Origin: Gemmatimonadetes bacterium 13_1_20CM_4_69_16
GTDB taxonomy: Bacteria; Gemmatimonadota; Gemmatimonadetes; Gemmatimonadales; GWC2-71-9
Length of the DNA: 44,195 nucleotides
Assembly (NCBI GenBank): GCA_001919865.1
Contig: MNIR01000059.1
Coordinates: forward strand, 1 to 44,195
Reading direction: 5' to 3'
The translations under genes were made by a program, and so were the position numbers. Below are positions 1-7,875 of the stretch, one piece after another (position 1 is the stretch's first letter; each line of letters starts with the position of its first letter). Below the pieces are notes generated by a model, which was not told the origin of the DNA, did not search any database, and worked only from the letters and a program-made list of their open reading frames with translations.

Positions 1-37
1 ATCTGAAGGGGCCCGTTTCGACCCGGTAGCGGTAGCC

Positions 38-1210
38 GTGCGTTTCAGGCTCCCCACGATCACCCACCCCCGACGCTGGTTGCTCGGCTTGTACGTCGCG
101 AGCGCCGCGCTCGTCACCGTGCGTGAGGGGATCCTCACGCCGTCCAACAACTTCAGGGTGTTCCGTGCGGCAACCCGCAACCTGCTCGCGGGGCACGATC
201 TGTACGCGGCCCACCCGGAGCAACACGTCGACTACTACAAGTACAGCCCGACCTTCGCGCTGTTGTTCGCCCCGCTCGCGTACCTGCCGTTCGCCGTGGC
301 GTTCCTGTGCTGGAGCCTGCTCAATGTGCTGCTGCTGCGGTACGCACTCGAGCGGCTGCTGCCGCAGCGCCAGGCGACGCTCGCCCTCGGGCTCTTGTAC
401 CTCGAAGCGCTGCTGGCGATGCAGTACGGGCAGAGCAACGCCTTGGTCGCGGCGCTCATGGTGCTCGCCTTCATCGCGCTGGAACGGGGCCGTCAGCTCG
501 AGGCGGCGAGCGAGCTCGTGCTGGGCGCGTCGATCAAGCTGTTCCCGCTGGCACTGCTGCCGCTCGCGCTCGTCCACCCGCGCCGCTGGCGATTCGGCGC
601 GCTGTTCCTCGCCGTCGCGACGCTGCTCGTCGCCTTGCCGCTCGTCGCCGTGCCCGCGGCCGAGCTGGCGGCCCAGTACCGCTCGTGGCGGGCGATCGAA
701 GCCACCGACACGCTGAACCGCGGCTACTCCTTGATGCAGTATCTCTACATGTGGTCCGGTGCCGACTGGCCGGTCTGGCCGGTACAGCTCGCCGGAACGG
801 CGCTGCTCGTCGCGCCGCTCGCGCTGGGCCGGGCGCACTGGCCCGACGCCGACTTCCGACGCCTGTTCCTCTGCTCGGTGCTGGTATACGTGGTGCTCTT
901 CAATCATCAGTCGGAGCGGGCCACGTTCGTGATCGGCTACACCGGGATCGTCGTGTGGTACGTGAGCTTTGCGCCGAGCCGGGTGCGCAACGCCATCCTC
1001 GCGCTCACGCTGCTCGTGATGCTGGTGCACGACGTCGACATCGTGCCGCGGTGGGTGAAGTCGGAAATCCTGATTCCCTATCGGATCAAGGGCATCCCCT
1101 GCCTGGTTGCCTGGTTCGTGATGCAGGCGGAGCTGTTCGCTACAGCGCTCCGAAGTGCGTCAACCGGAAGCGGCCTCGCTGGAACCGCTCTCGAACCTCG
1201 GGACGGATGA
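38..1210 (+). CDS. Glycosyltransferase family 87 (DUF2029) integral membrane protein
   Basis: A 390-residue polytopic membrane protein with many Leu/Ala/Val-rich segments (about residues 13-30, 73-100, 110-150, 160-210, 250-340). The N-terminal layout, with a short loop containing FRAATRNLLAGHDLY and then YYKYSPTFALLFAPLAYLP, is typical of the GT87/DUF2029 group. These use polyprenyl-phosphate sugars (PimE-like mannosyltransferases and bacterial homologues) on the outer side of the cytoplasmic membrane. The donor here cannot be told. The GTG at 38 is the first visible start, but the frame stays open to the window edge, so the true start may lie upstream. The last 71 bases overlap the convergent deacetylase gene. 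The neighbouring GT2 and YdjC genes suggest a shared role in surface glycan or glycolipid synthesis (inference). Confidence 0.75.
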   Translation: MRFRLPTITHPRRWLLGLYVASAALVTVREGILTPSNNFRVFRAATRNLLAGHDLYAAHPEQHVDYYKYSPTFALLFAPLAYLPFAVAFLCWSLLNVLLLRYALERLLPQRQATLALGLLYLEALLAMQYGQSNALVAALMVLAFIALERGRQLEAASELVLGASIKLFPLALLPLALVHPRRWRFGALFLAVATLLVALPLVAVPAAELAAQYRSWRAIEATDTLNRGYSLMQYLYMWSGADWPVWPVQLAGTALLVAPLALGRAHWPDADFRRLFLCSVLVYVVLFNHQSERATFVIGYTGIVVWYVSFAPSRVRNAILALTLLVMLVHDVDIVPRWVKSEILIPYRIKGIPCLVAWFVMQAELFATALRSASTGSGLAGTALEPRDG

Positions 1211-1988
1211 GCGCCGCCAGCTCCTGAGCTCGGGGCGCTCGATAGTCGTCCCACCCCGCGAGGTCCCCGTCCGGGTAGCCGGGGTGCACCATCAGCTCGG
1301 TGGTGCCCGGCTGTAAGTGGTCGATCACCGCGAGTAAGCGCCGCAGGAACCCTCTGCCCCCCTGCAGTGAAATCCCCACGAAGTGATCCGCCCGGCGGAG
1401 CGGGATCCCCCCACGCGAGGCGACGCGCCAAGCCAGGTGCAACACAGTCTTCTTGAGCGAAGCGCGCCAGTTGAGCGGGTTCAAGCCCCACGGCTCGAGC
1501 GGCACGCGGACCACGGGAATCCCTTCCCGGCGCGCCGTCTCCACCACCGGCCCCCACACCCCCGGGAGCGCGTGCACGTGCCGGTGGCTATCCACGTGGG
1601 TGACGACCAGTCCTGCATCCCGCAGCCGCGACAGTTGCGCGGTGCACTCGATCGCCACGTCCCGCGGGGCGATCCGCCCCGCGAGGGCGCGCGCGACGAA
1701 GGTCCCGAACGGATGGAGCTGGCCGGTCCGGGCGTCGCACAGGCTCCCCCCGCATGAGACCGGCCGGCCGGTCGTGAGATTCAAGTGCAATCCGACGCCG
1801 AGTTCCGGGAAGGACGGGGACGAGAGGTCGCGCAGCCGCTGGGCGGCGTCGGTCCAGCCCGGTGCGTTCACCAGCACGGAGACCGAAGACACCACCCCTG
1901 TCTCATGCGCCTCCAGCACCCCGCGGTTGACGCCCGCCGACAAGCCGAAATCGTCGGCGTTGACGATGAGGCGTCGCGCGTCAGGCAT
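1140..1988 (-). CDS. YdjC/ChbG/HpnK-family carbohydrate deacetylase
   Basis: A 282-residue protein of the YdjC family, metal-dependent deacetylases of N-acetylated sugars (ChbG on chito-oligosaccharides, HpnK linked to hopanoid-glycan synthesis). Visible metal-site motifs are NADDFGLS near residue 10, THVDSHRHVHALP near residue 130 and ELMVHPGYPD near residue 230. Length fits the family. The ATG at 1988 lies inside the end of the GT2 gene (8-base overlap), so the two are translationally coupled. The pairing with a polyprenyl-phosphate-type GT2 and a GT87 enzyme suggests it de-N-acetylates a membrane-linked sugar rather than chitin (inference). The 3' end overlaps the convergent GT87 gene by 71 bases. 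Confidence 0.85.
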   Translation of the reverse strand: MPDARRLIVNADDFGLSAGVNRGVLEAHETGVVSSVSVLVNAPGWTDAAQRLRDLSSPSFPELGVGLHLNLTTGRPVSCGGSLCDARTGQLHPFGTFVARALAGRIAPRDVAIECTAQLSRLRDAGLVVTHVDSHRHVHALPGVWGPVVETARREGIPVVRVPLEPWGLNPLNWRASLKKTVLHLAWRVASRGGIPLRRADHFVGISLQGGRGFLRRLLAVIDHLQPGTTELMVHPGYPDGDLAGWDDYRAPRAQELAALIRPEVRERFQRGRFRLTHFGAL

Positions 1989-2754
1989 AGCGGCGTCGCC
2001 AGTCGTTCCAGCGGATCTTTATCAAGTCTCCCAGCATCTCGACGGCGTCCGCGGCGAACCGCACGGTGCTGGGCTCGTCGTCGTACCGATAGTGCACCGC
2101 CGCCTGCGCCACCTTGAGGCGGTGTTTCCTGGCGATGTACAGCAGCTCGACGTCGAAGCCGAAGCCCGCGATGCTGAGCCGCGGGAAGATCAGCTCGCCC
2201 GCGCGGGCCGTGAAGCCCTTCAAGCCCGCCTGCGTATCGAGGATGCCCGGGAGCAGCGCGAGCCGCACGACGCGATTGAAGACCCTGCTCAACACGTGCC
2301 GCGTGTACAGGTAGCTGAAGAACGACGGACTCATCAGGTAGCGCGACTCGGGGAGTACCCGACACGCGATCGCGACGTCGCTACCGGTTTCGAGCTGGTG
2401 CACGATGTGCCCGATCTCCTCGACCGGATACGCGAGGTCCGCGTCGGTGAAGACGCGGTAGCTGCCGCGGGCCGCGAGCATCCCCCGCGCGACGGAGAAC
2501 CCCTTACCCCGGTTCATGTCGTTCCGGAGCACGGTCACCTCCGGGGCGGTGCGGCCACACTCCGCCAGCAAGCCGGCGGCCTCGGGCTCGCTCGCGTCAT
2601 CCACCAGAATCAGCTCGGCGGGACGAGGCTGAGCGCACACGAACTCGCGCAGCGTGGCGAGATGTGCCTGGAGGCGATCGGCCCCGTTCCGCACAGGCAC
2701 GATGACCGACAAGAAGATTCCGCGATCACTCACGCGGGGAAAGATATGGCCCAT
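1981..2754 (-). CDS. Family 2 glycosyltransferase (dolichyl/polyprenyl-phosphate sugar transferase-like)
   Basis: A 257-residue GT-A fold enzyme. VIVPVRNGADRL begins the nucleotide-sugar fold, ILVDDASE follows, and FTDADLAYP carries the metal-binding DxD (DAD). DTQAGLKGF further on matches the acceptor-loop region of dolichyl-phosphate glucosyl/mannosyltransferase-like enzymes. There is no C-terminal membrane domain, so it is a soluble or peripheral enzyme that would charge a polyprenyl phosphate. I chose the ATG at 2754 because homology begins just after it. The frame stays open to 2955, but that part is Arg-rich and antisense to the divergent methyltransferase gene. It is coupled to the downstream deacetylase by an 8-base overlap. 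Confidence 0.82.
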   Translation of the reverse strand: MGHIFPRVSDRGIFLSVIVPVRNGADRLQAHLATLREFVCAQPRPAELILVDDASEPEAAGLLAECGRTAPEVTVLRNDMNRGKGFSVARGMLAARGSYRVFTDADLAYPVEEIGHIVHQLETGSDVAIACRVLPESRYLMSPSFFSYLYTRHVLSRVFNRVVRLALLPGILDTQAGLKGFTARAGELIFPRLSIAGFGFDVELLYIARKHRLKVAQAAVHYRYDDEPSTVRFAADAVEMLGDLIKIRWNDWRRRYA

Positions 2755-2813
2755 CGCTCGACGCCGCGCTCCAGCCGCTGTAGCTTTCCGCCCCGTCACC
2801 TCCAGGCAGCAGC

Positions 2814-3677
2814 GTGAGCGACCCGTCCGGAACCATCGAGCACGTCTCCGACACGGCCCGCTGGGTCGCCCTGTACCGTGCCATGGAGTCCGAGCGGCCC
2901 GACGCGTTGTTCCGCGACCCCTATGCGCGACGACTCGCCGGAGCGCGCGGCGCACAGATCCTCGCCGCCTTGCCGAGGGGCCACACCTGGGCGTGGCCGA
3001 TGATCGTGCGAACGGCGGTGATGGACGAGCTGATCCTGCGGGCGATCGAGCGCGACGGAGTCGGCACCGTCCTCAACCTCGCCGCCGGCCTGGACACGCG
3101 GCCCTACCGGCTGCCACTGGCGCGCTCGCTCCGCTGGGTCGAGGTGGACTTCCCCGACGTGATCGCCTACAAGAAGGAGCAGCTCGCGGGGGAACGGCCG
3201 GCGTGCGCGCTGCAGCAGGTCGGCGTCGATCTCACGGACCCGGCGCGCCGCCGCGCGCTGTTCACGGAAGTCGGCGGCGCGGCGCGACGGGTCCTGGTGG
3301 TGAGCGAGGGCCTGCTCGTCTACTTGACGCGGGACCAGGTGGCGGCGCTGGCGGGCGATCTCGCCGCGCAGCCGTCGTTTGCGTGGTGGCTGATCGATCT
3401 CGCGTCGCCGGGGCTGCTCAAGATGCTGGAGAAGACGTGGGGGCGCGCCGTCGCCGGCAACGCGCCGTTCCAGTTCGCTCCTCCGGAGGGCACGCAGTTC
3501 TTCCAGCCACTGGGTTGGTGCGAGGCGGAGTTTCGCTCGACCTGGGACGAGTCACTGCGCCTCAAGCGAACCATGCGGCTCGCCTGGCTGTGGCGCCTGC
3601 TCCCCCGGCTCTACCCGAAAAAGAAGCGTGAGGAGTTCCGCCGCTTTTCCGGAATCGTGCTGTTCAAACGCTGCTGA
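2814..3677 (+). CDS. SAM-dependent methyltransferase, leucine carboxyl methyltransferase (LCM) family
   Basis: A 287-residue protein of the LCM/TIGR00027 group. The N-terminal part reads SDTARWVALYRAMESERPDALFRDPYARRLAG. LNLAAGLDTRPYRL (87-100) is the SAM-binding loop with the family's GLDTRPYR. VEVDFPDVIAYK (109-120) gives the acidic ribose contact, and VVSEGLLVYL (near 160) is the post-II motif. Bacterial members are probably small-molecule or polyketide O-methyltransferases, and the substrate cannot be deduced. The GTG at 2814 gives the family's usual N-terminus. The 59-base gap to the divergent GT2 gene must hold both promoters. Its stop lies 58 bases before the cupredoxin gene. Confidence 0.85.
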   Translation: MSDPSGTIEHVSDTARWVALYRAMESERPDALFRDPYARRLAGARGAQILAALPRGHTWAWPMIVRTAVMDELILRAIERDGVGTVLNLAAGLDTRPYRLPLARSLRWVEVDFPDVIAYKKEQLAGERPACALQQVGVDLTDPARRRALFTEVGGAARRVLVVSEGLLVYLTRDQVAALAGDLAAQPSFAWWLIDLASPGLLKMLEKTWGRAVAGNAPFQFAPPEGTQFFQPLGWCEAEFRSTWDESLRLKRTMRLAWLWRLLPRLYPKKKREEFRRFSGIVLFKRC

Positions 3678-3735
3678 GCGACGACCCCTTCCCTTCCCCC
3701 TCCCCTTTCACCGAAGCCCTGGAGGAAATGCGCGC

Positions 3736-4572
3736 ATGCGACGCTGCCACCTGATCGCCGCCGGTCTCGCAGCCGGCACCGCGTGTGCCCGGCCCGCCCC
3801 GCCGGCGGACGGCCCGAGCGTGGTCATCATCACGGCGACCGATTACGCCTTCAACGCGCCCGATACGATTCCCGCCGGGCGCACCACGTTCCGCCTGGTG
3901 AATCAGGGGAAGGAGCTGCACCACGCCTCGCTCGTGTGGCTGGGCGACGGCAAGACCATCGCGGACTTCGTGGCTGCGCTCCAAGCGGCGATGAAGAACC
4001 ACGGTCCGCCGCCCGCGTGGGCGTCGTTTGCAGGGGGGCCCAACGCCGTCACCCCGGGGGACACCGCCAGCGCGACCCAGCTGCTCGAGCCCGGCTCGTA
4101 CGTGTTGGTCTGCTGGATCCCGACCATCGACGGGACGCCGCACACCATGAAGGGGATGATGCGGGCGATCGTCGTCATCGGCGCCGCGACCGCCCAGCCG
4201 GCCGAGCCGGCACCGGATGTCGTGGTCACGTTGAACGACTACGACTTTCAGTTCGCCCGGCCGCTCACCGCCGGGAGGCGCACGATCAGGGTGGAGAATG
4301 CCGGTCCCCAGGCCCACGAGATTGTGATTACGGCCCTCCCGCCGGGAAAGACGCTGCAGGACTTCGTCGCGTGGGAGAAGGGCGGTGAGAAGGGTCCGCT
4401 GCCCACGGGGCGCTGGCTGGGGGGTGTGGCGACCCTCGACGCCGGTGCGCACGCGCAGTTCACGGCGACCTTCCAACCCGGGAACTACCTCCTCCTGTGC
4501 TTCTGGCCCGACGCGAAGGACGGCCAGCCGCACCTGGTGCACGGGATGGCGAAGCAGATCACTGTAACCTAG
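3736..4572 (+). CDS. Secreted protein with two tandem cupredoxin-like domains
   Basis: A 278-residue exported protein. The N-terminus (MRRCHLIAAGLAAGTAC) is a signal peptide, possibly a weak lipoprotein signal ending at the Cys. The mature part is an internal duplication. Repeat 1 has ATDYAFNAPDTIPAGRTTFRL, then HHASLVW, GSYVLVCWIP and PHTMKGM. Repeat 2 has NDYDFQFARPLTAGRRTIRV, then HEIVI, GNYLLLCFWP and PHLVHGM. Each repeat keeps the His, Cys, His, Met set expected of a type 1 copper site, though the Cys-His spacing is longer than in plastocyanin. Role may be periplasmic electron transfer or copper binding (inference). I chose the ATG at 3736 because GGAGG lies 10 bases upstream (3721-3725). 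The frame is open further upstream without export-signal character. Confidence 0.75.
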   Translation: MRRCHLIAAGLAAGTACARPAPPADGPSVVIITATDYAFNAPDTIPAGRTTFRLVNQGKELHHASLVWLGDGKTIADFVAALQAAMKNHGPPPAWASFAGGPNAVTPGDTASATQLLEPGSYVLVCWIPTIDGTPHTMKGMMRAIVVIGAATAQPAEPAPDVVVTLNDYDFQFARPLTAGRRTIRVENAGPQAHEIVITALPPGKTLQDFVAWEKGGEKGPLPTGRWLGGVATLDAGAHAQFTATFQPGNYLLLCFWPDAKDGQPHLVHGMAKQITVT

Positions 4573-4587
4573 GACGGTGAAGGTTAT

Positions 4588-4630
4588 GGAGGTTGGTGGA
4601 GGTTGGAGGGTGCAACCTCCACCAACCTCC
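4588..4630. repeat. Perfect 18-bp-stem hairpin between convergent genes (GGTGGAGG repeat, copy 1)
   Basis: GGAGGTTGGTGGAGGTTG (4588-4605) is exactly complementary to 4613-4630, leaving a 7-base loop. It lies between the stops of the cupredoxin gene (4572) and the TonB receptor gene (4642), so it may act as a bidirectional terminator, although no T-run follows on either strand. Very similar sequence, including ACGGTGAAGG and the GGTGGAGGTT blocks, recurs at 14561-14662 inside a coding region, so this is a dispersed repeat rather than a simple terminator. Confidence 0.8.
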
Positions 4631-4641
4631 ACCGCCTCCAG

Positions 4642-7600
4642 TTAGAACAGCCACCTCGCCCCCACCTGCAGCTGCCGCGGATCGCCCAGCCCCGAGCGGA
4701 TCGTGCCGTCGAAGTTGAAGAGCAGGCCGCCGTAGGCCGGGTCCTTGAAGTTGTCCTTGTTGGTGACGTTGAAGATGTCGAACGTCGCCTCGAACTGCTG
4801 GTGGCCTCCGAGATCGATCGGGCGGGAGATGCGCACGTCCCAGGAGAAGAACGCGTTGTCCTTGCGCAGCGTGTTCCGTGTCAGGACGCTTCCGTCCGAG
4901 CAGTTGCGGTCCGCGGGCGATGTGGCCCGCTGACCGCGCGGCGGCGCGAACGCGCTGAACGGGCTCGGCCCGCAGCTCATCGACGTCGGCTGCGCCGAGT
5001 AGTAGCTCACGCGGTTGTTGATGTAGATGTCCCCGGGCAACCGCAGGAGCGCCCAGCCGTTGAAGCGGTGGCGCTGATCCCGGTCGCTCCAGTTGTAGTC
5101 CGGCCCGAGGTTGTCCGCCCGCGCGTACCGGAACGTGAAGGGGTCGCGCTCGTTGTCGTCGTCCGACTTGTCGAACGACAGCGTGTAGTTGAGCTGGAAC
5201 CGGAAGTTGCGATCCAGCAGCCGCTTCACGCCGATCGTGACCCCGTTGTAACGCGATTTGGCGCTCGACTCGACCGTGGTCAGCGTGTTGATGCCGTTGG
5301 TGTTCCCCGGCAGGCCGGCCAGGCCGGTCCCCCACGGTTTCCCGAACAGCGCGTCGTTCCGGTTGATGAAGCGGGTCACGTGGTCGGTGCGGGCGTGCGT
5401 GTAGCTCAGGGACAGCGCGAGGTCGTTGGCAACCTGCCGCTCGTAGCCCACGGTCGCGTTCAACGTACGCGGGTTCTGGAAATCCTTGTCGAACACGAAG
5501 ACGTCCGGGAAGATCGGCGCTCCCGACGGCGGCGTGAGCAAATGGTTGAAGGCGGGCGGCCGCAGCCCGATCGGGATCGTCGCGCTCGAGCCGAACAGCG
5601 TCTGCCCGATCGAGCCGTTCGTGCTGCGGCTGCTCGCGAGGTTCAACCCGGGGATGCGCCCGTAGTACAGCCCCGCGTTGCCCCGGAACACTTGCCGCCC
5701 GGTGGCGTCGGGGTCATAGGCGAACCCGACGCGCGGCTGGAACATCTTCCAGTCCGAGGGGATGGTGCCGTCGGACGGAAACGCGTACGTCCCCGTGGAG
5801 TTCGTCACCCGCTGGCCGATGAACGGGGCGAAGAACACCGACTGCGGTGGCGTCCGCGGGTCGGGCTCGACCTGTGCCTCCCAGCGAAGTCCGTAGTCGA
5901 TGGTCCAGCTCGGCGTCGGCTTCCAGCTGTCCTGCACGTACAGCGCGAGCTCGTTCTGGGGGATCGATTGGGTTCCGGCGTCGATCACCGACAGGCCGCC
6001 GACGCCGGCCTGCTGCAGGTACAGCAGGACCGGCCCGGTGATGGTGGTTCCGGCCGGGCAGCTCGCGGTCGTATTGCTCGTGCCGTTGGAGCACTCCACG
6101 TAGTTCGAGTCCGCCGCGTACCTCCGGAACCCGGTCACGCTGTTGAAGATGAAGCGCCCGTTCGCGAACCCGATGAACGTCTGCACCGAGTTCACGCGGT
6201 TCCACTCGGCCCCCGCCTTGAAGAAGTGGTTGCCGCGGGCGTAGGAGACGTTGTCGAGCAACTGGATCCGGGTGTCGTAGTACTTGATCGGCAGGAAGAA
6301 GGGCATTCCGAACCGGAACCCGTTGGCGAAGTCCATCGCCACGTCCGGGAAGGGTCGCAGCCCGGTCTGGGTCGGGTCCGTGCCCAGTAGGGACGTACGC
6401 GGTCCCTCGTACGGCCGGGGTCGGTCCTCACGAGAATATTGAAACCGGAACTCGTTCGAGGTGTTGGACGACAGGTACGAAGTGAGGCTGCCGTTGATGG
6501 CGTTGGAGTAGTCCTTCTCTAGGCCGTTCGCGCTGCGGGCCCAGACGTCCACGTCGAACGTCCCGTTCTCCTGTTGCGACCAGGTGTGGTTGTACTTGAG
6601 GGACACGTTGTGCCGGTCGGAGGGCCGCCAGTCGAGCTTGATCAGTCCCGCGCGGGCGTCGTTGGTACGGGAAATCGACCCGAAGTCACCCCGCAGCGCC
6701 CCGCCGAACGCGGTGTCCATCCACGCCGTGAGCGAGTCGAGCGCGAGGCTCGACGGCCGCGCCTTCTGCTTCACCTCGCGGTAGATCTGCTGGTCATAGG
6801 CGATGAAGAAGAACGCCTTGTCCCGCTTGAGCGGCCCGCCCAGCGTGAAGCCGAACTGGTGCTGGTTGAAGTCGGGCTCGAAGCTCTGCACCGTGCCGCT
6901 CGGGAAGCGATGCTCCGGCGTGCCGGAGATAGCGTCGAACTTCCCGAAGTAGTGGAGCGAGCCGTGGAGCAGGTTGGTGCCGGACTTGGTGATCACGTTC
7001 ACGAATCCCGAGCTGGAGCGGCCGAACTCGGGCGTCGCTCCGCCGGCGGTGACCACGATCTCCTGCACCGCATCGAGGTTGAACGTGAAGGGCGGCCGCT
7101 GGCCGCCGCGCTGCTCGCCGAAGAAGGGGTTGTTGAAGTCGGCGCCGTCCACCGACACGTTGTTGTGGATCCCCTTCTGCCCCGCGATCGTCAACTCGTC
7201 GCCGTCGGGCCCCTGCACGATCGATACGTTGGGCGTGAGCAGGGTCAGATTGAGAAAGTTGCGGCCGTTGTTCGGCAGACCGGCGACCGCCTGGTTGGGC
7301 AGCCGGGTAGATGTTTCCACCTTCGTCACGTCCACCAGCGGCGTCGCCGTCACGGTCACCGCGGCGAGCTCGACCGGCTGGAGCTTCAGGGCGAGGTCCA
7401 CCGTCTCGCCCACCCTCAGGACGATGCCGGTCTGCTTTCTCTCGCCGAGGCCCACGGCACGGGCGGTGACGTCGTACGTGCCCAGCGGCAGCAGCGGTGC
7501 GACGAACACGCCCTTCTCGTTGCTGACCACCGTCCGCTGAAACTGGGTCTGGACGTCCGTGACGGTCACCCGCGCGCCCGCGACGACGTTACCAGAGGGG

Positions 7601-7737
7601 TCGGTCACGACCCCGCGGATGATGCCGGTAGTCGCCTGAGCTTGCGCGGCGAGGGATGGGGAGGAGGCCAGCAGGGCGAAGACGGCGCCCAGCGCCAGGG
7701 GAGCGAGGCGCGGGCCGAAGCGGATGCCGCACGTCAT
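4642..7737 (-). CDS. TonB-dependent receptor with N-terminal carboxypeptidase-regulatory-like domain (Oar/SusC-like)
   Basis: A 1031-residue outer-membrane protein. It has a signal peptide (about 1-32, ending near SLAAQAQA). A CarboxypepD_reg/CNA-B-like beta domain follows (about 35-120; GIIRGVVTDPSGNVVAGARVTV). The plug domain spans about 125-240 (LDAVQEIVVTAGGATPEFGRSS, GFVNVITKSGTN), followed by a long beta-barrel that ends in the outer-membrane signature ...VGARWLF with terminal Phe. Family members import oligomers or chelates by TonB-coupled transport, and Oar-like members also secrete or anchor. No SusD partner is adjacent, so the substrate is unknown. The ATG at 7737 has GGAG 8 bases upstream. 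The frame is open to 7803, but that segment lacks signal-peptide character and covers the likely promoter. Confidence 0.9.
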   Translation of the reverse strand: MTCGIRFGPRLAPLALGAVFALLASSPSLAAQAQATTGIIRGVVTDPSGNVVAGARVTVTDVQTQFQRTVVSNEKGVFVAPLLPLGTYDVTARAVGLGERKQTGIVLRVGETVDLALKLQPVELAAVTVTATPLVDVTKVETSTRLPNQAVAGLPNNGRNFLNLTLLTPNVSIVQGPDGDELTIAGQKGIHNNVSVDGADFNNPFFGEQRGGQRPPFTFNLDAVQEIVVTAGGATPEFGRSSSGFVNVITKSGTNLLHGSLHYFGKFDAISGTPEHRFPSGTVQSFEPDFNQHQFGFTLGGPLKRDKAFFFIAYDQQIYREVKQKARPSSLALDSLTAWMDTAFGGALRGDFGSISRTNDARAGLIKLDWRPSDRHNVSLKYNHTWSQQENGTFDVDVWARSANGLEKDYSNAINGSLTSYLSSNTSNEFRFQYSREDRPRPYEGPRTSLLGTDPTQTGLRPFPDVAMDFANGFRFGMPFFLPIKYYDTRIQLLDNVSYARGNHFFKAGAEWNRVNSVQTFIGFANGRFIFNSVTGFRRYAADSNYVECSNGTSNTTASCPAGTTITGPVLLYLQQAGVGGLSVIDAGTQSIPQNELALYVQDSWKPTPSWTIDYGLRWEAQVEPDPRTPPQSVFFAPFIGQRVTNSTGTYAFPSDGTIPSDWKMFQPRVGFAYDPDATGRQVFRGNAGLYYGRIPGLNLASSRSTNGSIGQTLFGSSATIPIGLRPPAFNHLLTPPSGAPIFPDVFVFDKDFQNPRTLNATVGYERQVANDLALSLSYTHARTDHVTRFINRNDALFGKPWGTGLAGLPGNTNGINTLTTVESSAKSRYNGVTIGVKRLLDRNFRFQLNYTLSFDKSDDDNERDPFTFRYARADNLGPDYNWSDRDQRHRFNGWALLRLPGDIYINNRVSYYSAQPTSMSCGPSPFSAFAPPRGQRATSPADRNCSDGSVLTRNTLRKDNAFFSWDVRISRPIDLGGHQQFEATFDIFNVTNKDNFKDPAYGGLLFNFDGTIRSGLGDPRQLQVGARWLF

Positions 7738-7774
7738 GGCGTATCTCCGACAGGCAATGTCCAAGGGCGCGCCA

Positions 7775-7803
7775 GAATTAGCACCCGGACGGGAGGGGCG
7801 CAA
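7775..7803 (-). promoter_or_regulatory. Candidate sigma-70-like promoter of the TonB receptor gene
   Basis: On the minus strand TTGCGC (7803-7798) and TAATTC (7780-7775) are separated by exactly 17 bases. A start site about 7 bases further would give a leader of roughly 30 bases carrying the GGAGA ribosome-binding site before the ATG at 7737. The match at -35 is weak, so this is a prediction from spacing and the locally AT-richer -10 only. Confidence 0.35.
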
Positions 7804-7875
7804 GCGGCGCTACCAAGCGCGTGGGTGGTATTGACCGCTCCCCCTCGTGACCGCCAATTACCGCGCGGTACCGCC

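Noticed and set aside
1453-2817. 454-codon open frame antisense to the deacetylase and GT2 genes
   Set aside because: No recognisable domain, unusual composition, and it lies entirely opposite two well-supported genes.
4603-7875. Long open plus-strand frames opposite the TonB receptor, one of which is continuous with polX
   Set aside because: They are Arg/Val/Gly-rich shadows of the receptor on the other strand, a high-GC artefact; polX homology begins only at 7876.
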